DNA of 64,000 nucleotides. It comes from Staphylococcus aureus (GTDB lineage: Bacteria; Bacillota; Bacilli; Staphylococcales; Staphylococcaceae). This document shows positions 1-9,372 of the stretch, in pieces. The notes under the pieces are model-generated. The model made no database searches. It had not been told where the DNA came from and worked only from the letters and a program-made list of their open reading frames with translations. Location of the stretch: contig NZ_CP011526.1 of NCBI RefSeq assembly GCF_001027105.1, positions 1,984,001 to 2,048,000 of the forward strand. Direction: 5' to 3'. The translations under genes were made by a program, and so were the position numbers. The first letter of the stretch is position 1. Every line of letters starts with the position of its first letter.

Positions 1-1
1 T

Positions 2-772
2 AAAGGTACATTTTCATATTTGGCTTGTCGTCAGTATTTTTCTGAAAATGAAGCAACTTTTCAACCAAAGTCAAATTTATTTGAAGTCATCAAGGCAGTT
101 GCAGATGATGACACATCGATTGGTGTTGTCCCTATTGAAAATTCTATAGAAGGAACAATCAACATTGTGGCAGATGCACTTGCACAGCAAGATGTCTTTG
201 CACACGGTGAAATACGTTTAGATATTAACTTTGCATTATATGGTAATGGAACAGATTCCATTTCTGATATTAAAAAAGTGTATTCTATTGCACCAGCAAT
301 CAGTCAAACAACAAATTACATACATCAACATCAATTTGACTATGATTATGTCGACAGTACAATTCAAAGTTTGACTAAAATTGAAAATGGCGTTGCAGCA
401 ATTGCACCTTTAGGTAGTGGCGAAGCTTATGGTTTTACACCTATTGATACACATATTGAAGACTATCCACATAACGTGACACGTTTTTTAGTTATAAAAA
501 ATCAGCAGCAATTTGATCAAAATGCGACATCATTGATGTTTTTAATTACACCAATGCATGATAAACCTGGGTTGTTAGCAAGTGTGCTTAATACATTTGC
601 TTTGTTTAATATTAATTTATCCTGGATTGAGTCTCGTCCTTTAAAAACACAATTAGGTATGTATCGATTTTTCGTTCAGGCTGATTCTGCAATTACAACC
701 GATATAAAGAAAGTCATTGCTATTTTAGAAACCTTAGATTTCAAAGTAGAAATGATTGGTGCTTTTAATTAA
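2..772 (+). CDS. pheA: Prephenate dehydratase, 5' end cut by the window
   Basis: This enzyme converts prephenate to phenylpyruvate in phenylalanine biosynthesis. The reading frame is open from base 2 and begins KGTFSYLA, the usual 'GPxGTFS' N-terminal motif of the family, so only a few N-terminal codons are missing upstream. The catalytic-domain motif VVPIENSIEGTIN is at about residue 45, the TRF motif (NVTRFLV) is near residue 160, and a C-terminal ACT regulatory domain follows (KPGLLASVLNTFA, then NLSWIESRPLK). The ACT domain normally binds phenylalanine for feedback inhibition. The apparent TTG start at base 20 is internal and should not be used. Confidence 0.93.
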   Translation, partial: KGTFSYLACRQYFSENEATFQPKSNLFEVIKAVADDDTSIGVVPIENSIEGTINIVADALAQQDVFAHGEIRLDINFALYGNGTDSISDIKKVYSIAPAISQTTNYIHQHQFDYDYVDSTIQSLTKIENGVAAIAPLGSGEAYGFTPIDTHIEDYPHNVTRFLVIKNQQQFDQNATSLMFLITPMHDKPGLLASVLNTFALFNINLSWIESRPLKTQLGMYRFFVQADSAITTDIKKVIAILETLDFKVEMIGAFN

Positions 773-811
773 ACTTTATTTTCTAGGTTCTACAATTTAA
801 ATAAAATAAAG

Positions 812-853
812 AGTCAACCAAGGATTAAAATAGGAATCCATCCTTGGTTGACT
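812..853. terminator. Bidirectional terminator between pheA and sdcS
   Basis: A perfect 14-bp inverted repeat (AGTCAACCAAGGAT at 812-825 and its complement at 840-853) is followed by a T-rich run on the plus strand and an A-rich flank that reads as T on the minus strand. It sits between convergent genes. The stretch from 860 to 961 holds nothing else I can recognise. Confidence 0.8.
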
Positions 854-961
854 TTCTTTTGTTTGTATTGTTTTTACACGATGCTGCGGTATACGTTTCG
901 TTACCACTCGTCCAAGCAATTGCTAATGTAACCTTTTATTTTTCGTTCTAATCTGCAATTA

Positions 962-2524
962 CTATTTCAATGGCAGTGGTTGATTTATATCAATACCTAA
1001 AACTATAGGCATTACATAATACACGACTAAAATAATAATTATTGCACTGATTAAGTTTACCCAGAATCCTACTGATGCCATTTGTTTGATAGATATTTTA
1101 CCAGAACCAAAGATAATTGCATTCGGTGGTGTCCCTACTGGTAACATGTATGCACAGTTAGCCGCCATAGCTGCAGGTGCCATAAGTAGTAATGGATGCA
1201 CTCCAACAGCAACAGACAACGTTGCTAAAATCGGTAAAATCATCGTTGCAGTTGCAGTATTAGATGTCACTTCAGTTAAAAATAAGACAAAGATTGTTAT
1301 GACAATTACAATAAGAATCGGACTAACACCATTTAATGATTTCAACTGTTCGCCTAACCATTTTGCTAAACCACTTTCAGAAATACCTTTCGCTAATGCT
1401 AAACCGCCACCAAATAAAATTAATACACCCCAAGGGAGCTCTTTTGCAACTTCCCAGTCAATGATACGGCGATGTTTTTCAGTATTTTTAGCTGGAATAA
1501 TAAATAATAATATTGATATAAAAATAGCAATCGTACCATCTGCAACAGATGACGTAACTTCCCATTTTTTCAGAAGAAACTCTCTTGTAATCCATAATAA
1601 GCTAGCAAGTACAAAGATAGTTTGTACTACCTTTTCTTCATACTTCATTTTGCCAAGCTCGTCTAACTTTTGTTTAATTAACGTCTGACCACCAGGTAAA
1701 TATTTCAAATCATGTCTAAACGCAACATATCTTAAATAGAGCCAAGTAATACCTAACAAAACAATGACCGTTGGAATCCCTACAATCATCCATTTAGCAA
1801 AACTAATTTCATGTCCAAAATGTTGCATGTATTGTCCTTTTAAAATAATTAATGGCGGGGTTCCGATTAATGTACCCAAGCCACCAATCGTACCTGCATA
1901 GCCAATTGCTAAAACTAGAGATTTTTCAAACTTTTGAATACTTGTTTGATTCGTATTGGCTTCTTGTAAATCATGTGCTTCCTTAATAATTGCTAAACCA
2001 ATCGGAATCATAATCATTACAGCTGCAGTGTTCGATACAAACATAGATAAGAATCCTGTTGCCACCATGAATCCAAGTAATATTTTTGAAGTGCTTGCAC
2101 CAATCAAATTAATAATTGTCAACGCTACTCTCGTATGTAAATTCCATCTTTCCATTGCAATTGCCAAAATAAATCCACCTAAAAACAAAAAGATAATATC
2201 ATTGCCATATTCGGATGATACTTGTTCTGGTGTAAGTATATGACCTAATGGTAATAACACAATTGGTAATAAGCTCGTTGCTGCAATAGGAATTGCTTCA
2301 GTAATCCACCAAGTCGCAATCCATAAAGTAATCGCTAAAACATAGACGCCTTTCCAAGGTAAGTCTTGTGGATGAAAGAATAATAATGTTAATAGGAAAA
2401 GTAATGGACCTAATATTAGTCCAATAAGTTGTCCCGCACTAAACGGTTTCTTTTTCTTTGATTTTGAAAAGAATGTTAAATACCTTTTCGATATCATTGA
2501 TTGATGTTGATTGAAATAAGCCAT
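962..2524 (-). CDS. sdcS: Sodium-dependent dicarboxylate transporter SdcS (DASS family)
   Basis: This membrane protein of 520 residues imports succinate, fumarate and malate with sodium. It has a cationic N-terminus (KSKKKKPF) followed by many hydrophobic helices. The DASS-family signature segments are present: SNTAAVMIMIPIG in the first half and the matching TSNTATATMILP and PVGTPPNAIIFGSG motifs in the second half, which form the Na+ and substrate sites. I chose the ATG at 2524 (MAYFNQ) because a GAGGGGG ribosome binding site lies just upstream. The ORF can be extended five codons, but then the start would overlap that site. A cre-like box covers its promoter. Confidence 0.93.
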   Translation of the reverse strand: MAYFNQHQSMISKRYLTFFSKSKKKKPFSAGQLIGLILGPLLFLLTLLFFHPQDLPWKGVYVLAITLWIATWWITEAIPIAATSLLPIVLLPLGHILTPEQVSSEYGNDIIFLFLGGFILAIAMERWNLHTRVALTIINLIGASTSKILLGFMVATGFLSMFVSNTAAVMIMIPIGLAIIKEAHDLQEANTNQTSIQKFEKSLVLAIGYAGTIGGLGTLIGTPPLIILKGQYMQHFGHEISFAKWMIVGIPTVIVLLGITWLYLRYVAFRHDLKYLPGGQTLIKQKLDELGKMKYEEKVVQTIFVLASLLWITREFLLKKWEVTSSVADGTIAIFISILLFIIPAKNTEKHRRIIDWEVAKELPWGVLILFGGGLALAKGISESGLAKWLGEQLKSLNGVSPILIVIVITIFVLFLTEVTSNTATATMILPILATLSVAVGVHPLLLMAPAAMAANCAYMLPVGTPPNAIIFGSGKISIKQMASVGFWVNLISAIIIILVVYYVMPIVLGIDINQPLPLK

Positions 2525-2646
2525 AAATTTCCCCCTCATGATGATTATGACAAGCTACTTCAACTCACTATATTAGAGTATAGAAAGTTGTCTATCTTGT
2601 ATTATCATTACCGTCAAAATACCCCTTTTATCAGATAATTGGGTTT

Positions 2647-2685
2647 ATTATAGCATATTTATACCGTTTTATGAATGCGCTTTCA
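2647..2685 (-). promoter_or_regulatory. sdcS promoter with overlapping cre (CcpA) site
   Basis: Read on the minus strand, a -10 TATAAT (2647-2652) is separated by 17 bp from a weak -35 TTCATA (2670-2675). The box TGAAAGCGCATTCA (2672-2685) matches the catabolite-responsive consensus TGWAANCGNTNWCA at 13 of 14 positions when read as TGAATGCGCTTTCA, and it overlaps the -35. CcpA repression of dicarboxylate uptake on preferred sugars is the natural inference. Confidence 0.6.
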
Positions 2686-2728
2686 AAAATTATCTACTAT
2701 TCTTAATCCTAATGTCATGCGAAACTTT

Positions 2729-3826
2729 TTACTTTTTTATTTCATCTACATTGATTGTAGTAACTTGAATACCCGCTTCAACAGGACTTAAAAACACTGT
2801 ATCAATATCTTCTAAATGAATTGATTGAGTCGAATTATTGAATGTATTCCCAACGATTAATACATCTTTATGTTTAACATTATTATAATTACGTACATGT
2901 ATCGCATCTTTAGACATTGATCCTTTAAATTCATTTCCAATTATATTCATATTTATGCCTGCTTGGGAACCTAAGTCTTTTCCTGTCATCACATCTGCTG
3001 CATTTTTACCATCTCTAACTCCTAAATATCTAATGCCACCCTCACAGTTAATAAACTTATTATTAATAATGAAAGCATCTTTATACTTCAAGGGAGTTAA
3101 TGCATAACCTTGTATATCTTCAAATATATTATTTCTAATATGAATATTCTCATAGTATCGATTATGTCTACTTGCATGTGAGCCAATAGCACGATTCCAA
3201 CTTCCCATTTCGGGCAATTCTGAAGGTCCAAAATAACAATCTTCGATAATGACATTTTTCGTTATCGTACCATCTGTCGTTCCGAATTTTGGAAAAGCAC
3301 CAGGTACTTGAATGTCTAATTGTATTGCTTCAGAATAAAAGCGTTCGCCACTATAGTCTATGAATCCTTCAAATGAACAGCTTTTAATATAGAGTCCGTT
3401 AATCCCACAAGCATCAATTGCATGACCACTCACTACATTCTTAATGGTCACACCTATTAATTGAATATCTTCAGCATGCCCAATGCACATAGCTGTATTG
3501 TTATAAGGATACGATACACCATTCATATCAAACTTGCCGCCTTTAATATGAATATGACTGTGTCCATTATAACCACGATAAAAACCAAAGCGACGACCAT
3601 TTTTTAATAAAGGACCAGAATGACATCGGCGTAAAATAGTTTCATTATCTAACAAAAGTGTTGTATTGCCATATATCGTTAATGGTTTGCAAATATCATA
3701 CGTCCCTTTCGGTATATAAACTGTCGTTGGTTTACATCTTCCACGATTTAACGCACGTTGTATTGCTCGAGTATCTTTAGTTTTGTTTATGCCTGTTAAC
3801 CCATAATCTTTCATATTGATATACAT
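2729..3826 (-). CDS. Right-handed parallel beta-helix protein, pectate-lyase-like fold, function unknown
   Basis: This is a 365-residue protein with no signal peptide or membrane segment. The N-terminus ([13 protein letters not shown]...[12 protein letters not shown]) is the typical entry motif of single-stranded beta-helix proteins such as GH28-like, pectate-lyase and phage tail-spike proteins. Successive coils follow, rich in N and I ([82 protein letters not shown]). The fold suggests binding to or cleaving a polysaccharide. I cannot identify catalytic residues, so no substrate is assigned. It stands alone between sdcS and divergent pncA. The start ATG at 3826 is followed by a second in-frame ATG (MYINM). 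Confidence 0.75.
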
Positions 3827-4197
3827 AAATCGTCATCCTTTGTCTATTTTCTAATTACTCATATATTAACCAATTATTCAAATTATAATCGTGTTAGGTT
3901 GATTTAACAGATAGTCATAAATCTCGTGATGCCATCTATTAGCATTTTTATATTCAAAACATCAACACTTGATATTAGTTCTAAGTTTGTCACATTTAGT
4001 ATTCTATTACAGCTATTTTAAAACTATCGCAAAAACTTCTTATATTATTTGTTGATTGCGTGATTTGCTCTTCCAAAAAAGTTGATTAATCTATATACTT
4101 AATCTATATTTATATATTAACCATTAGGGTTAAAAATTACTCTAGCATTTATGAATAGATGGGAGTTTATTTTATTATTATATAGGAGAGATGTTGA
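3827..4197. other. Divergent intergenic region, no gene seen
   Basis: About 370 bp of AT-rich sequence separates the beta-helix gene and pncA, which are transcribed away from each other, so it must hold both promoters. I see no ORF, hairpin or recognised operator here. The pncA ribosome binding site (AGGAGAG) is at its right end. Confidence 0.5.
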
Positions 4198-4758
4198 ATG
4201 ACACATCGCGCACTATTAGTTGTTGACTATTCATATGACTTTATCGCAGACGACGGCTTACTAACATGCGGTAAACCTGGACAAAATATTGAAGATTTTA
4301 TTGTTTCTCGTATCAATGACTTTAATTATTATCAAGACCATATATTCTTTTTAATGGATTTACATTATTTACATGACATTCATCATCCTGAAAGTAAATT
4401 ATTCCCACCACACAATATCGTAGATACAAGTGGTAGAGAATTATACGGTAAAGTAGGTAAATTATACGAAACAATTAAAGCGCAACCTAATGTACATTTC
4501 ATTGATAAAACGCGCTATGATTCGTTCTTTGGTACCCCGCTTGATAGTTTATTGAGAGAAAGAAGTATTAATCAAGTCGAAATCGTTGGTGTATGTACCG
4601 ATATTTGCGTGTTACATACAGCAATTTCTGCATACAACTTAGGTTATAAAATTTCAGTACCTGCTGAGGGAGTGGCTTCATTTAATCAAAAAGGGCATGA
4701 ATGGGCACTTGCACATTTCAAAAACTCATTAGGTGCAGAGGTAGAACAACACGTTTAA
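4198..4758 (+). CDS. pncA: Nicotinamidase (isochorismatase-like cysteine hydrolase)
   Basis: This enzyme hydrolyses nicotinamide to nicotinate and ammonia in NAD salvage, and also activates pyrazinamide-type compounds in related species. The catalytic triad of the family is visible: Asp10 in LLVVDYSYDF, Lys104 in FIDKTRYDSF and nucleophile Cys137 in VGVCTDICV. The metal-binding segment (MDLHYLHDIHHPES) near residues 53-66 is also present. The length of 186 residues is typical. The start is set by AGGAGAG seven bases upstream of ATG. It is followed 52 bp later by ppaC on the same strand and may be co-transcribed with it. Confidence 0.9.
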   Translation: MTHRALLVVDYSYDFIADDGLLTCGKPGQNIEDFIVSRINDFNYYQDHIFFLMDLHYLHDIHHPESKLFPPHNIVDTSGRELYGKVGKLYETIKAQPNVHFIDKTRYDSFFGTPLDSLLRERSINQVEIVGVCTDICVLHTAISAYNLGYKISVPAEGVASFNQKGHEWALAHFKNSLGAEVEQHV

Positions 4759-4810
4759 ATCGTGCTAAAATAATTATAAAGAATACAATTTACAAGGGAG
4801 ATATTTGACA

Positions 4811-5740
4811 ATGGCTAAAACATATATTTTCGGACATAAGAATCCAGACACTGATGCAATTTCATCTGCGATTATTATGGCAGAATTTGAACAACTTCGA
4901 GGTAATTCAGGAGCCAAAGCATACCGTTTAGGTGATGTGAGTGCAGAAACTCAATTCGCGTTAGATACATTTAATGTACCTGCTCCGGAATTATTAACAG
5001 ATGATTTAGATGGTCAAGATGTTATCTTAGTTGATCATAACGAATTCCAACAAAGTTCTGATACGATTGCCTCTGCTACAATTAAGCATGTAATTGATCA
5101 TCACAGAATTGCAAATTTCGAAACTGCTGGTCCTTTATGTTATCGTGCTGAACCAGTTGGTTGTACAGCTACAATTTTATACAAAATGTTTAGAGAACGT
5201 GGCTTTGAAATTAAACCTGAAATTGCCGGTTTAATGTTATCAGCAATTATCTCAGATAGCTTACTTTTCAAATCACCAACATGTACACAACAAGATGTTA
5301 AAGCAGCTGAAGAATTAAAAGATATTGCTAAAGTTGATATTCAAAAGTACGGCTTAGATATGTTAAAAGCAGGTGCTTCAACAACTGATAAATCAGTTGA
5401 ATTCTTATTAAACATGGATGCTAAATCATTTACTATGGGTGACTATGTGACTCGTATTGCACAAGTTAATGCTGTTGACCTTGACGAAGTGTTAAATCGT
5501 AAAGAAGATTTAGAAAAAGAAATGTTAGCTGTAAGTGCACAAGAAAAATATGACTTATTTGTACTTGTTGTTACTGACATCATTAATAGTGATTCTAAAA
5601 TTTTAGTTGTAGGTGCTGAAAAAGATAAAGTTGGCGAAGCATTCAATGTTCAATTAGAAGATGACATGGCCTTCTTATCTGGTGTCGTTTCTCGAAAAAA
5701 ACAAATCGTACCTCAAATCACTGAAGCATTAACAAAATAA
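4811..5740 (+). CDS. ppaC: Manganese-dependent inorganic pyrophosphatase (DHH family)
   Basis: This is a cytosolic enzyme that splits pyrophosphate and so pulls biosynthetic reactions forward. At 309 residues it has the family II architecture: an N-terminal DHH domain with GHKNPDTDAISSA (residues 7-19), VDHNE and the hallmark DHHR near residue 97, and a C-terminal DHHA2 domain ending in SRKKQIVPQI. I use ATG at 4811, preceded by AGGGAG at about 10 bp, rather than the TTG two codons earlier. It is the main pyrophosphatase type in staphylococci. Confidence 0.95.
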   Translation: MAKTYIFGHKNPDTDAISSAIIMAEFEQLRGNSGAKAYRLGDVSAETQFALDTFNVPAPELLTDDLDGQDVILVDHNEFQQSSDTIASATIKHVIDHHRIANFETAGPLCYRAEPVGCTATILYKMFRERGFEIKPEIAGLMLSAIISDSLLFKSPTCTQQDVKAAEELKDIAKVDIQKYGLDMLKAGASTTDKSVEFLLNMDAKSFTMGDYVTRIAQVNAVDLDEVLNRKEDLEKEMLAVSAQEKYDLFVLVVTDIINSDSKILVVGAEKDKVGEAFNVQLEDDMAFLSGVVSRKKQIVPQITEALTK

Positions 5741-5781
5741 TACTATATTACTGTCTAATTATAGACATGTTGTATTTAACT

Positions 5782-5830
5782 AACAGTTCATTAAAGTAGA
5801 ATTTATTTCACTTTCAATGAACTGTTTTTT
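5782..5830 (+). terminator. ppaC terminator
   Basis: The inverted repeat AACAGTTCATT...AATGAACTGTT ends in a run of Ts. The following stretch to 6159 is low-complexity AT-rich sequence. It contains a 76-codon open frame (5839-6069) with no ribosome binding site and an unlikely composition, which I do not accept as a gene. Confidence 0.75.
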
Positions 5831-6159
5831 ATTTACGTTTGACTAATTTACAACCCTTTTTCAATAGTAGTTTTTATTCCTTTAGCTACCCTAACCCACA
5901 GATTAGTGATTTCTATACAATTCCCCTTTTGTCTTTACATTTTCTTAAAATATTTGCGATGTTGAGTATAAATTTTTGTTTTCTTCCTACCTTTTTCGTT
6001 ATGATTAAAGTTATAAATATTATTATGTACACGATTCATCGCTCTATTTTCAACTTTCAACATATATAATTCGAAAGACCATTTAAAATTAACGGCCACA
6101 ACATTCAAATCAATTAATCGCTTTTTCCAAAATAATCATATAAGGAGGTTCTTTTCATT

Positions 6160-7539
6160 ATGAATATCATTGAGCAAAAATTTTATGACAGTAAAGCTTT
6201 TTTCAATACACAACAAACTAAAGATATTAGTTTTAGAAAAGAGCAATTAAAGAAGTTAAGCAAAGCTATTAAATCATACGAGAGCGATATTTTAGAAGCA
6301 CTATATACAGATTTAGGAAAAAATAAAGTCGAAGCTTATGCTACTGAAATTGGCATAACTTTGAAAAGTATCAAAATTGCCCGTAAGGAACTTAAAAACT
6401 GGACTAAAACAAAAAATGTAGACACACCTTTATATTTATTTCCAACAAAAAGCTATATCAAAAAAGAACCTTATGGAACAGTTTTGATCATTGCACCATT
6501 TAACTATCCTTTTCAACTAGTGTTCGAACCTTTAATCGGTGCTATTGCAGCAGGTAATACGGCAATTATTAAACCATCTGAGTTGACGCCTAATGTTGCA
6601 CGAGTGATTAAACGGTTAATCAATGAAACATTTGATGCAAATTACATTGAAGTTATTGAGGGAGGAATTGAAGAAACGCAAACGTTAATTCACTTACCTT
6701 TTGACTATGTCTTCTTTACAGGAAGTGAAAATGTAGGCAAAATCGTTTATCAAGCTGCCAGCGAAAATTTAGTTCCTGTGACATTAGAAATGGGCGGTAA
6801 ATCTCCAGTCATCGTTGATGAAACAGCGAATATTAAAGTTGCTAGTGAGCGCATTTGTTTTGGGAAATTCACTAATGCCGGCCAAACATGTGTTGCACCA
6901 GATTACATTTTAGTACACGAATCTGTAAAAGATGATTTAATCACAGCCCTATCAAAAACGTTGCGTGAATTTTATGGTCAAAATATACAACAAAGTCCAG
7001 ATTATGGCCGCATTGTAAACCTTAAACATTATCATCGTCTGACTTCATTACTTAACAGTGCACAAATGAATATTGTATTTGGTGGTCATAGTGATGAGGA
7101 TGAACGTTATATAGAACCAACATTGTTAGATCACGTTACAAGTGATTCAGCAATTATGCAAGAAGAAATTTTTGGTCCTATCTTACCGATTTTAACGTAT
7201 CAGTCATTGGATGAAGCAATAGCCTTTATTCACCAAAGACCAAAACCTTTGAGTTTATATTTATTTAGCGAAGATGAAAATGCTACACAACGTGTAATAA
7301 ACGAGCTATCATTTGGCGGCGGCGCTATTAATGATACATTGATGCACCTAGCGAATCCTAAATTACCATTTGGTGGTGTTGGCGCCTCAGGTATGGGACG
7401 CTATCATGGTAAATATTCATTCGACACTTTTACACATGAAAAAAGCTACATTTTCAAATCTACACGATTAGAATCAGGTGTCCATTTACCACCATATAAA
7501 GGTAAATTTAAATACATCAAAGCTTTCTTTAAAAATTAA
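6160..7539 (+). CDS. aldH: Aldehyde dehydrogenase AldH, probable staphyloxanthin-pathway enzyme
   Basis: This 459-residue NAD(P)-dependent aldehyde dehydrogenase belongs to the short class-3 type (no N-terminal extension, hydrophobic/basic C-terminus IKAFFKN). The catalytic Cys244 lies in TNAGQTCVAP, the general base Glu210 in LEMGGKSP, and the cofactor loop in FFTGSENVGK. A strong AAGGAGG precedes the ATG. From memory of the literature, the S. aureus AldH at this location is the 4,4'-diaponeurosporen-aldehyde dehydrogenase that completes staphyloxanthin synthesis, encoded far from crtOPQMN. The sequence here supports the family; the carotenoid substrate is established knowledge transferred by position and length. 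Confidence 0.85.
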   Translation: MNIIEQKFYDSKAFFNTQQTKDISFRKEQLKKLSKAIKSYESDILEALYTDLGKNKVEAYATEIGITLKSIKIARKELKNWTKTKNVDTPLYLFPTKSYIKKEPYGTVLIIAPFNYPFQLVFEPLIGAIAAGNTAIIKPSELTPNVARVIKRLINETFDANYIEVIEGGIEETQTLIHLPFDYVFFTGSENVGKIVYQAASENLVPVTLEMGGKSPVIVDETANIKVASERICFGKFTNAGQTCVAPDYILVHESVKDDLITALSKTLREFYGQNIQQSPDYGRIVNLKHYHRLTSLLNSAQMNIVFGGHSDEDERYIEPTLLDHVTSDSAIMQEEIFGPILPILTYQSLDEAIAFIHQRPKPLSLYLFSEDENATQRVINELSFGGGAINDTLMHLANPKLPFGGVGASGMGRYHGKYSFDTFTHEKSYIFKSTRLESGVHLPPYKGKFKYIKAFFKN

Positions 7540-7555
7540 TTTTTGAGACAAAAAT

Positions 7556-7640
7556 AAACCATGCTTCCATAATTTGATGTTCTTGAAAACAATAAATTTC
7601 AAGGTATACACAAATTTTTTGGAAACATGGTTTTCTTTTT
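7556..7640. terminator. Bidirectional terminator between aldH and pgl
   Basis: AAACCATGCTTCCA at 7556-7569 pairs with TGGAAACATGGTTT at 7620-7633. T-rich sequence follows, and the genes on either side converge. Confidence 0.7.
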
Positions 7641-7658
7641 ATCATGATTAATTAAAGA

Positions 7659-8687
7659 TTAAAATATGACACATACACCTTCAGATGCTACACGAGTGTT
7701 ATCACATAGCGTAATTTTACCTGTTTCTTTATTTCTTTCGAAAACAGTTACAACTGAATCTCCTTGCTCATGAGCACAAACTAAAAGGTCATCTGATGAG
7801 GCAATATTAAAATCTCTTGGGAATTGACCACCACTTTCAGTAATTGTTACTAGTTCTAAGTGTTGACCATTATCAAGAACTTTAAAAATTGCAATGCTAT
7901 CATGCCCTCTATTAGATACATATAAGAATTGTTGATCATGAGATAAACGCACTGCTGCAAGTTTAGTATCTCCATCAAAGTTTTCAGGAATTGTTAAATG
8001 ACGCTCGAGCTCTTCAAATTTACCGTCATTATATTCTGCAACACTCACAGTATTTGATAATTCGTGTACGACATAAGCAAATTTTCCATTATCATGAAAT
8101 TCAATATGTCTTGTCCCATCACTATCTTTAAATAAAGATTCTTTATAAAATTCAAACCCGTTGTCATCAAATTTATAAGTAACGATACGATCAGCACCTA
8201 AATCTGTTACTGCAACGTACTTACCATCTGGAGTTTGATTAATATAATGTGCGTGTGGATGATCTTGTCTTTCATGTGTACCTGTTGGAAAATCATGTGC
8301 AAGTTCTTGAATTAGACGTATAATTTCACCTGTGTGCGTATTTAATTCATACATACGTATGATGCCAGCACCATATACCGCTTCAAATAAATATCGTTTA
8401 TCTTCTGAAATCGATACATAACAACCTGTACCAGCTTTTGAAGACAAACATTTATTTAATAAATGCAATTCACCATTGTCATCAATTTTCAAACTTGCAA
8501 CACCGCATTGTTCTCCTTCTTTGTTGATTCCATATAAAACTTCATTATTACGCACCAAATATGTAGACGCTTCTAATTCAAATCCTGTTTCTAATAAATC
8601 AATACGTGACTGATTTTCGTTTAATTCAAAACGATAAATCCCTTTACCATTCTTTTTAGTGTAAGAACCAATATATCCATTTGTCAT
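7659..8687 (-). CDS. pgl: 6-phosphogluconolactonase, seven-bladed beta-propeller type
   Basis: This 342-residue lactonase-family (YbhE/YkgB) propeller protein is assigned to the second step of the oxidative pentose phosphate pathway, hydrolysing 6-phosphogluconolactone. It starts [20 protein letters not shown]. Family motifs include [12 protein letters not shown] (about residue 137), [39 protein letters not shown] and [10 protein letters not shown]. These repeat as blade-forming segments of about 45-50 residues. The start is supported by AGGGGT upstream. It is transcribed alone. The enzymatic role rests on the family; the DevB-type lactonase is an alternative not seen here. Confidence 0.85.
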   Translation of the reverse strand: MTNGYIGSYTKKNGKGIYRFELNENQSRIDLLETGFELEASTYLVRNNEVLYGINKEGEQCGVASLKIDDNGELHLLNKCLSSKAGTGCYVSISEDKRYLFEAVYGAGIIRMYELNTHTGEIIRLIQELAHDFPTGTHERQDHPHAHYINQTPDGKYVAVTDLGADRIVTYKFDDNGFEFYKESLFKDSDGTRHIEFHDNGKFAYVVHELSNTVSVAEYNDGKFEELERHLTIPENFDGDTKLAAVRLSHDQQFLYVSNRGHDSIAIFKVLDNGQHLELVTITESGGQFPRDFNIASSDDLLVCAHEQGDSVVTVFERNKETGKITLCDNTRVASEGVCVIF

Positions 8688-8899
8688 TACTTTTACCCCT
8701 CCATGTTAGTCTTATTTTCATTTTATTAAATTTTAGCTAGAATTAACAATCATTTATCATTTCCTTAAAGCTAAAACTATTTAACTACTTTAAAAGAACT
8801 ATTTGCTGTGATATGTCATTATTCGATTTTAATTAATCCCTCTTTTTTACTTACACGAGCATTAATTATTAACGCGTTTATGCTTCCACAAAATTTTTG

Positions 8900-8928
8900 T
8901 TGCAAAATAGAACACATGTTCGTATAAT
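8900..8928 (+). promoter_or_regulatory. Promoter with embedded LexA-type (SOS) operator upstream of the YolD gene
   Basis: A -35 TTGCAA (8900-8905) and a perfect -10 TATAAT (8923-8928) are separated by exactly 17 bp. Filling the spacer is AGAACACATGTTCG (8909-8922), which matches the Gram-positive LexA consensus CGAACRNRYGTTYG at 13 of 14 positions. LexA bound there would block RNA polymerase, so the downstream gene is probably DNA-damage inducible. Confidence 0.75.
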
Positions 8929-8956
8929 GTAATTATCAGATTGGGGTGAATTAAGG

Positions 8957-9358
8957 ATGACAAGTTATGAAGAAGAAACTGATTATCGTAACGTTCCAAG
9001 AGAATTACTAGATAACAATATACCTATGGGAAGAGGCATGATTAAATGGGCTCCTTTTGCAACATTACCCGAACAATTCGAAACGATTCAACAATACATT
9101 ATCGACCAAAACAAAATTACACGTCCTGTATTATCAGATGATCAATTGGCTGAGCTAAACATTCGGCTACACGAGGCGCTACAATATGCCCAACCTGTAG
9201 AAGTTAAATTTTATAATAATGGCTTTGTAGATTCAGTACGCTTAACCATTTATCGTATTGATGCTATTAATTATGAAATTGATGGTTATGTTTACAATCA
9301 GCAACAACGTCAAAAAATTTCTATCTTTGATATCTTAGATATTGTCTTGTTACCTTAA
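8957..9358 (+). CDS. YolD-like family protein, probable SOS gene
   Basis: This is a 133-residue soluble protein with PRELLDNNIPMGRGMIKWAPFATLPEQFE near the N-terminus, the typical opening of YolD-like proteins, and a C-terminal half of beta strands (VEVKFYNNGFVDSVRLTIYRID... ISIFDILDIVLL). In Bacillus, YolD/YqjX-type proteins sit beside Y-family translesion polymerases and are LexA-controlled. Here no polymerase gene is adjacent, but the promoter contains a near-perfect LexA box. Function is unknown; a role in damage tolerance is inference. The ribosome binding site is GGGGTG upstream of ATG. Confidence 0.8.
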   Translation: MTSYEEETDYRNVPRELLDNNIPMGRGMIKWAPFATLPEQFETIQQYIIDQNKITRPVLSDDQLAELNIRLHEALQYAQPVEVKFYNNGFVDSVRLTIYRIDAINYEIDGYVYNQQQRQKISIFDILDIVLLP

Positions 9359-9372
9359 TGCTTTGAACATAA

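Noticed and set aside
1086-1688. 200-codon frame opposite sdcS
   Set aside because: Lies wholly antisense to a well-supported transporter gene and has no start signal.
5839-6069. 76-codon open frame between ppaC and aldH
   Set aside because: No ribosome binding site, phenylalanine/isoleucine-rich low-complexity translation typical of AT-rich noncoding DNA, and it follows a terminator.
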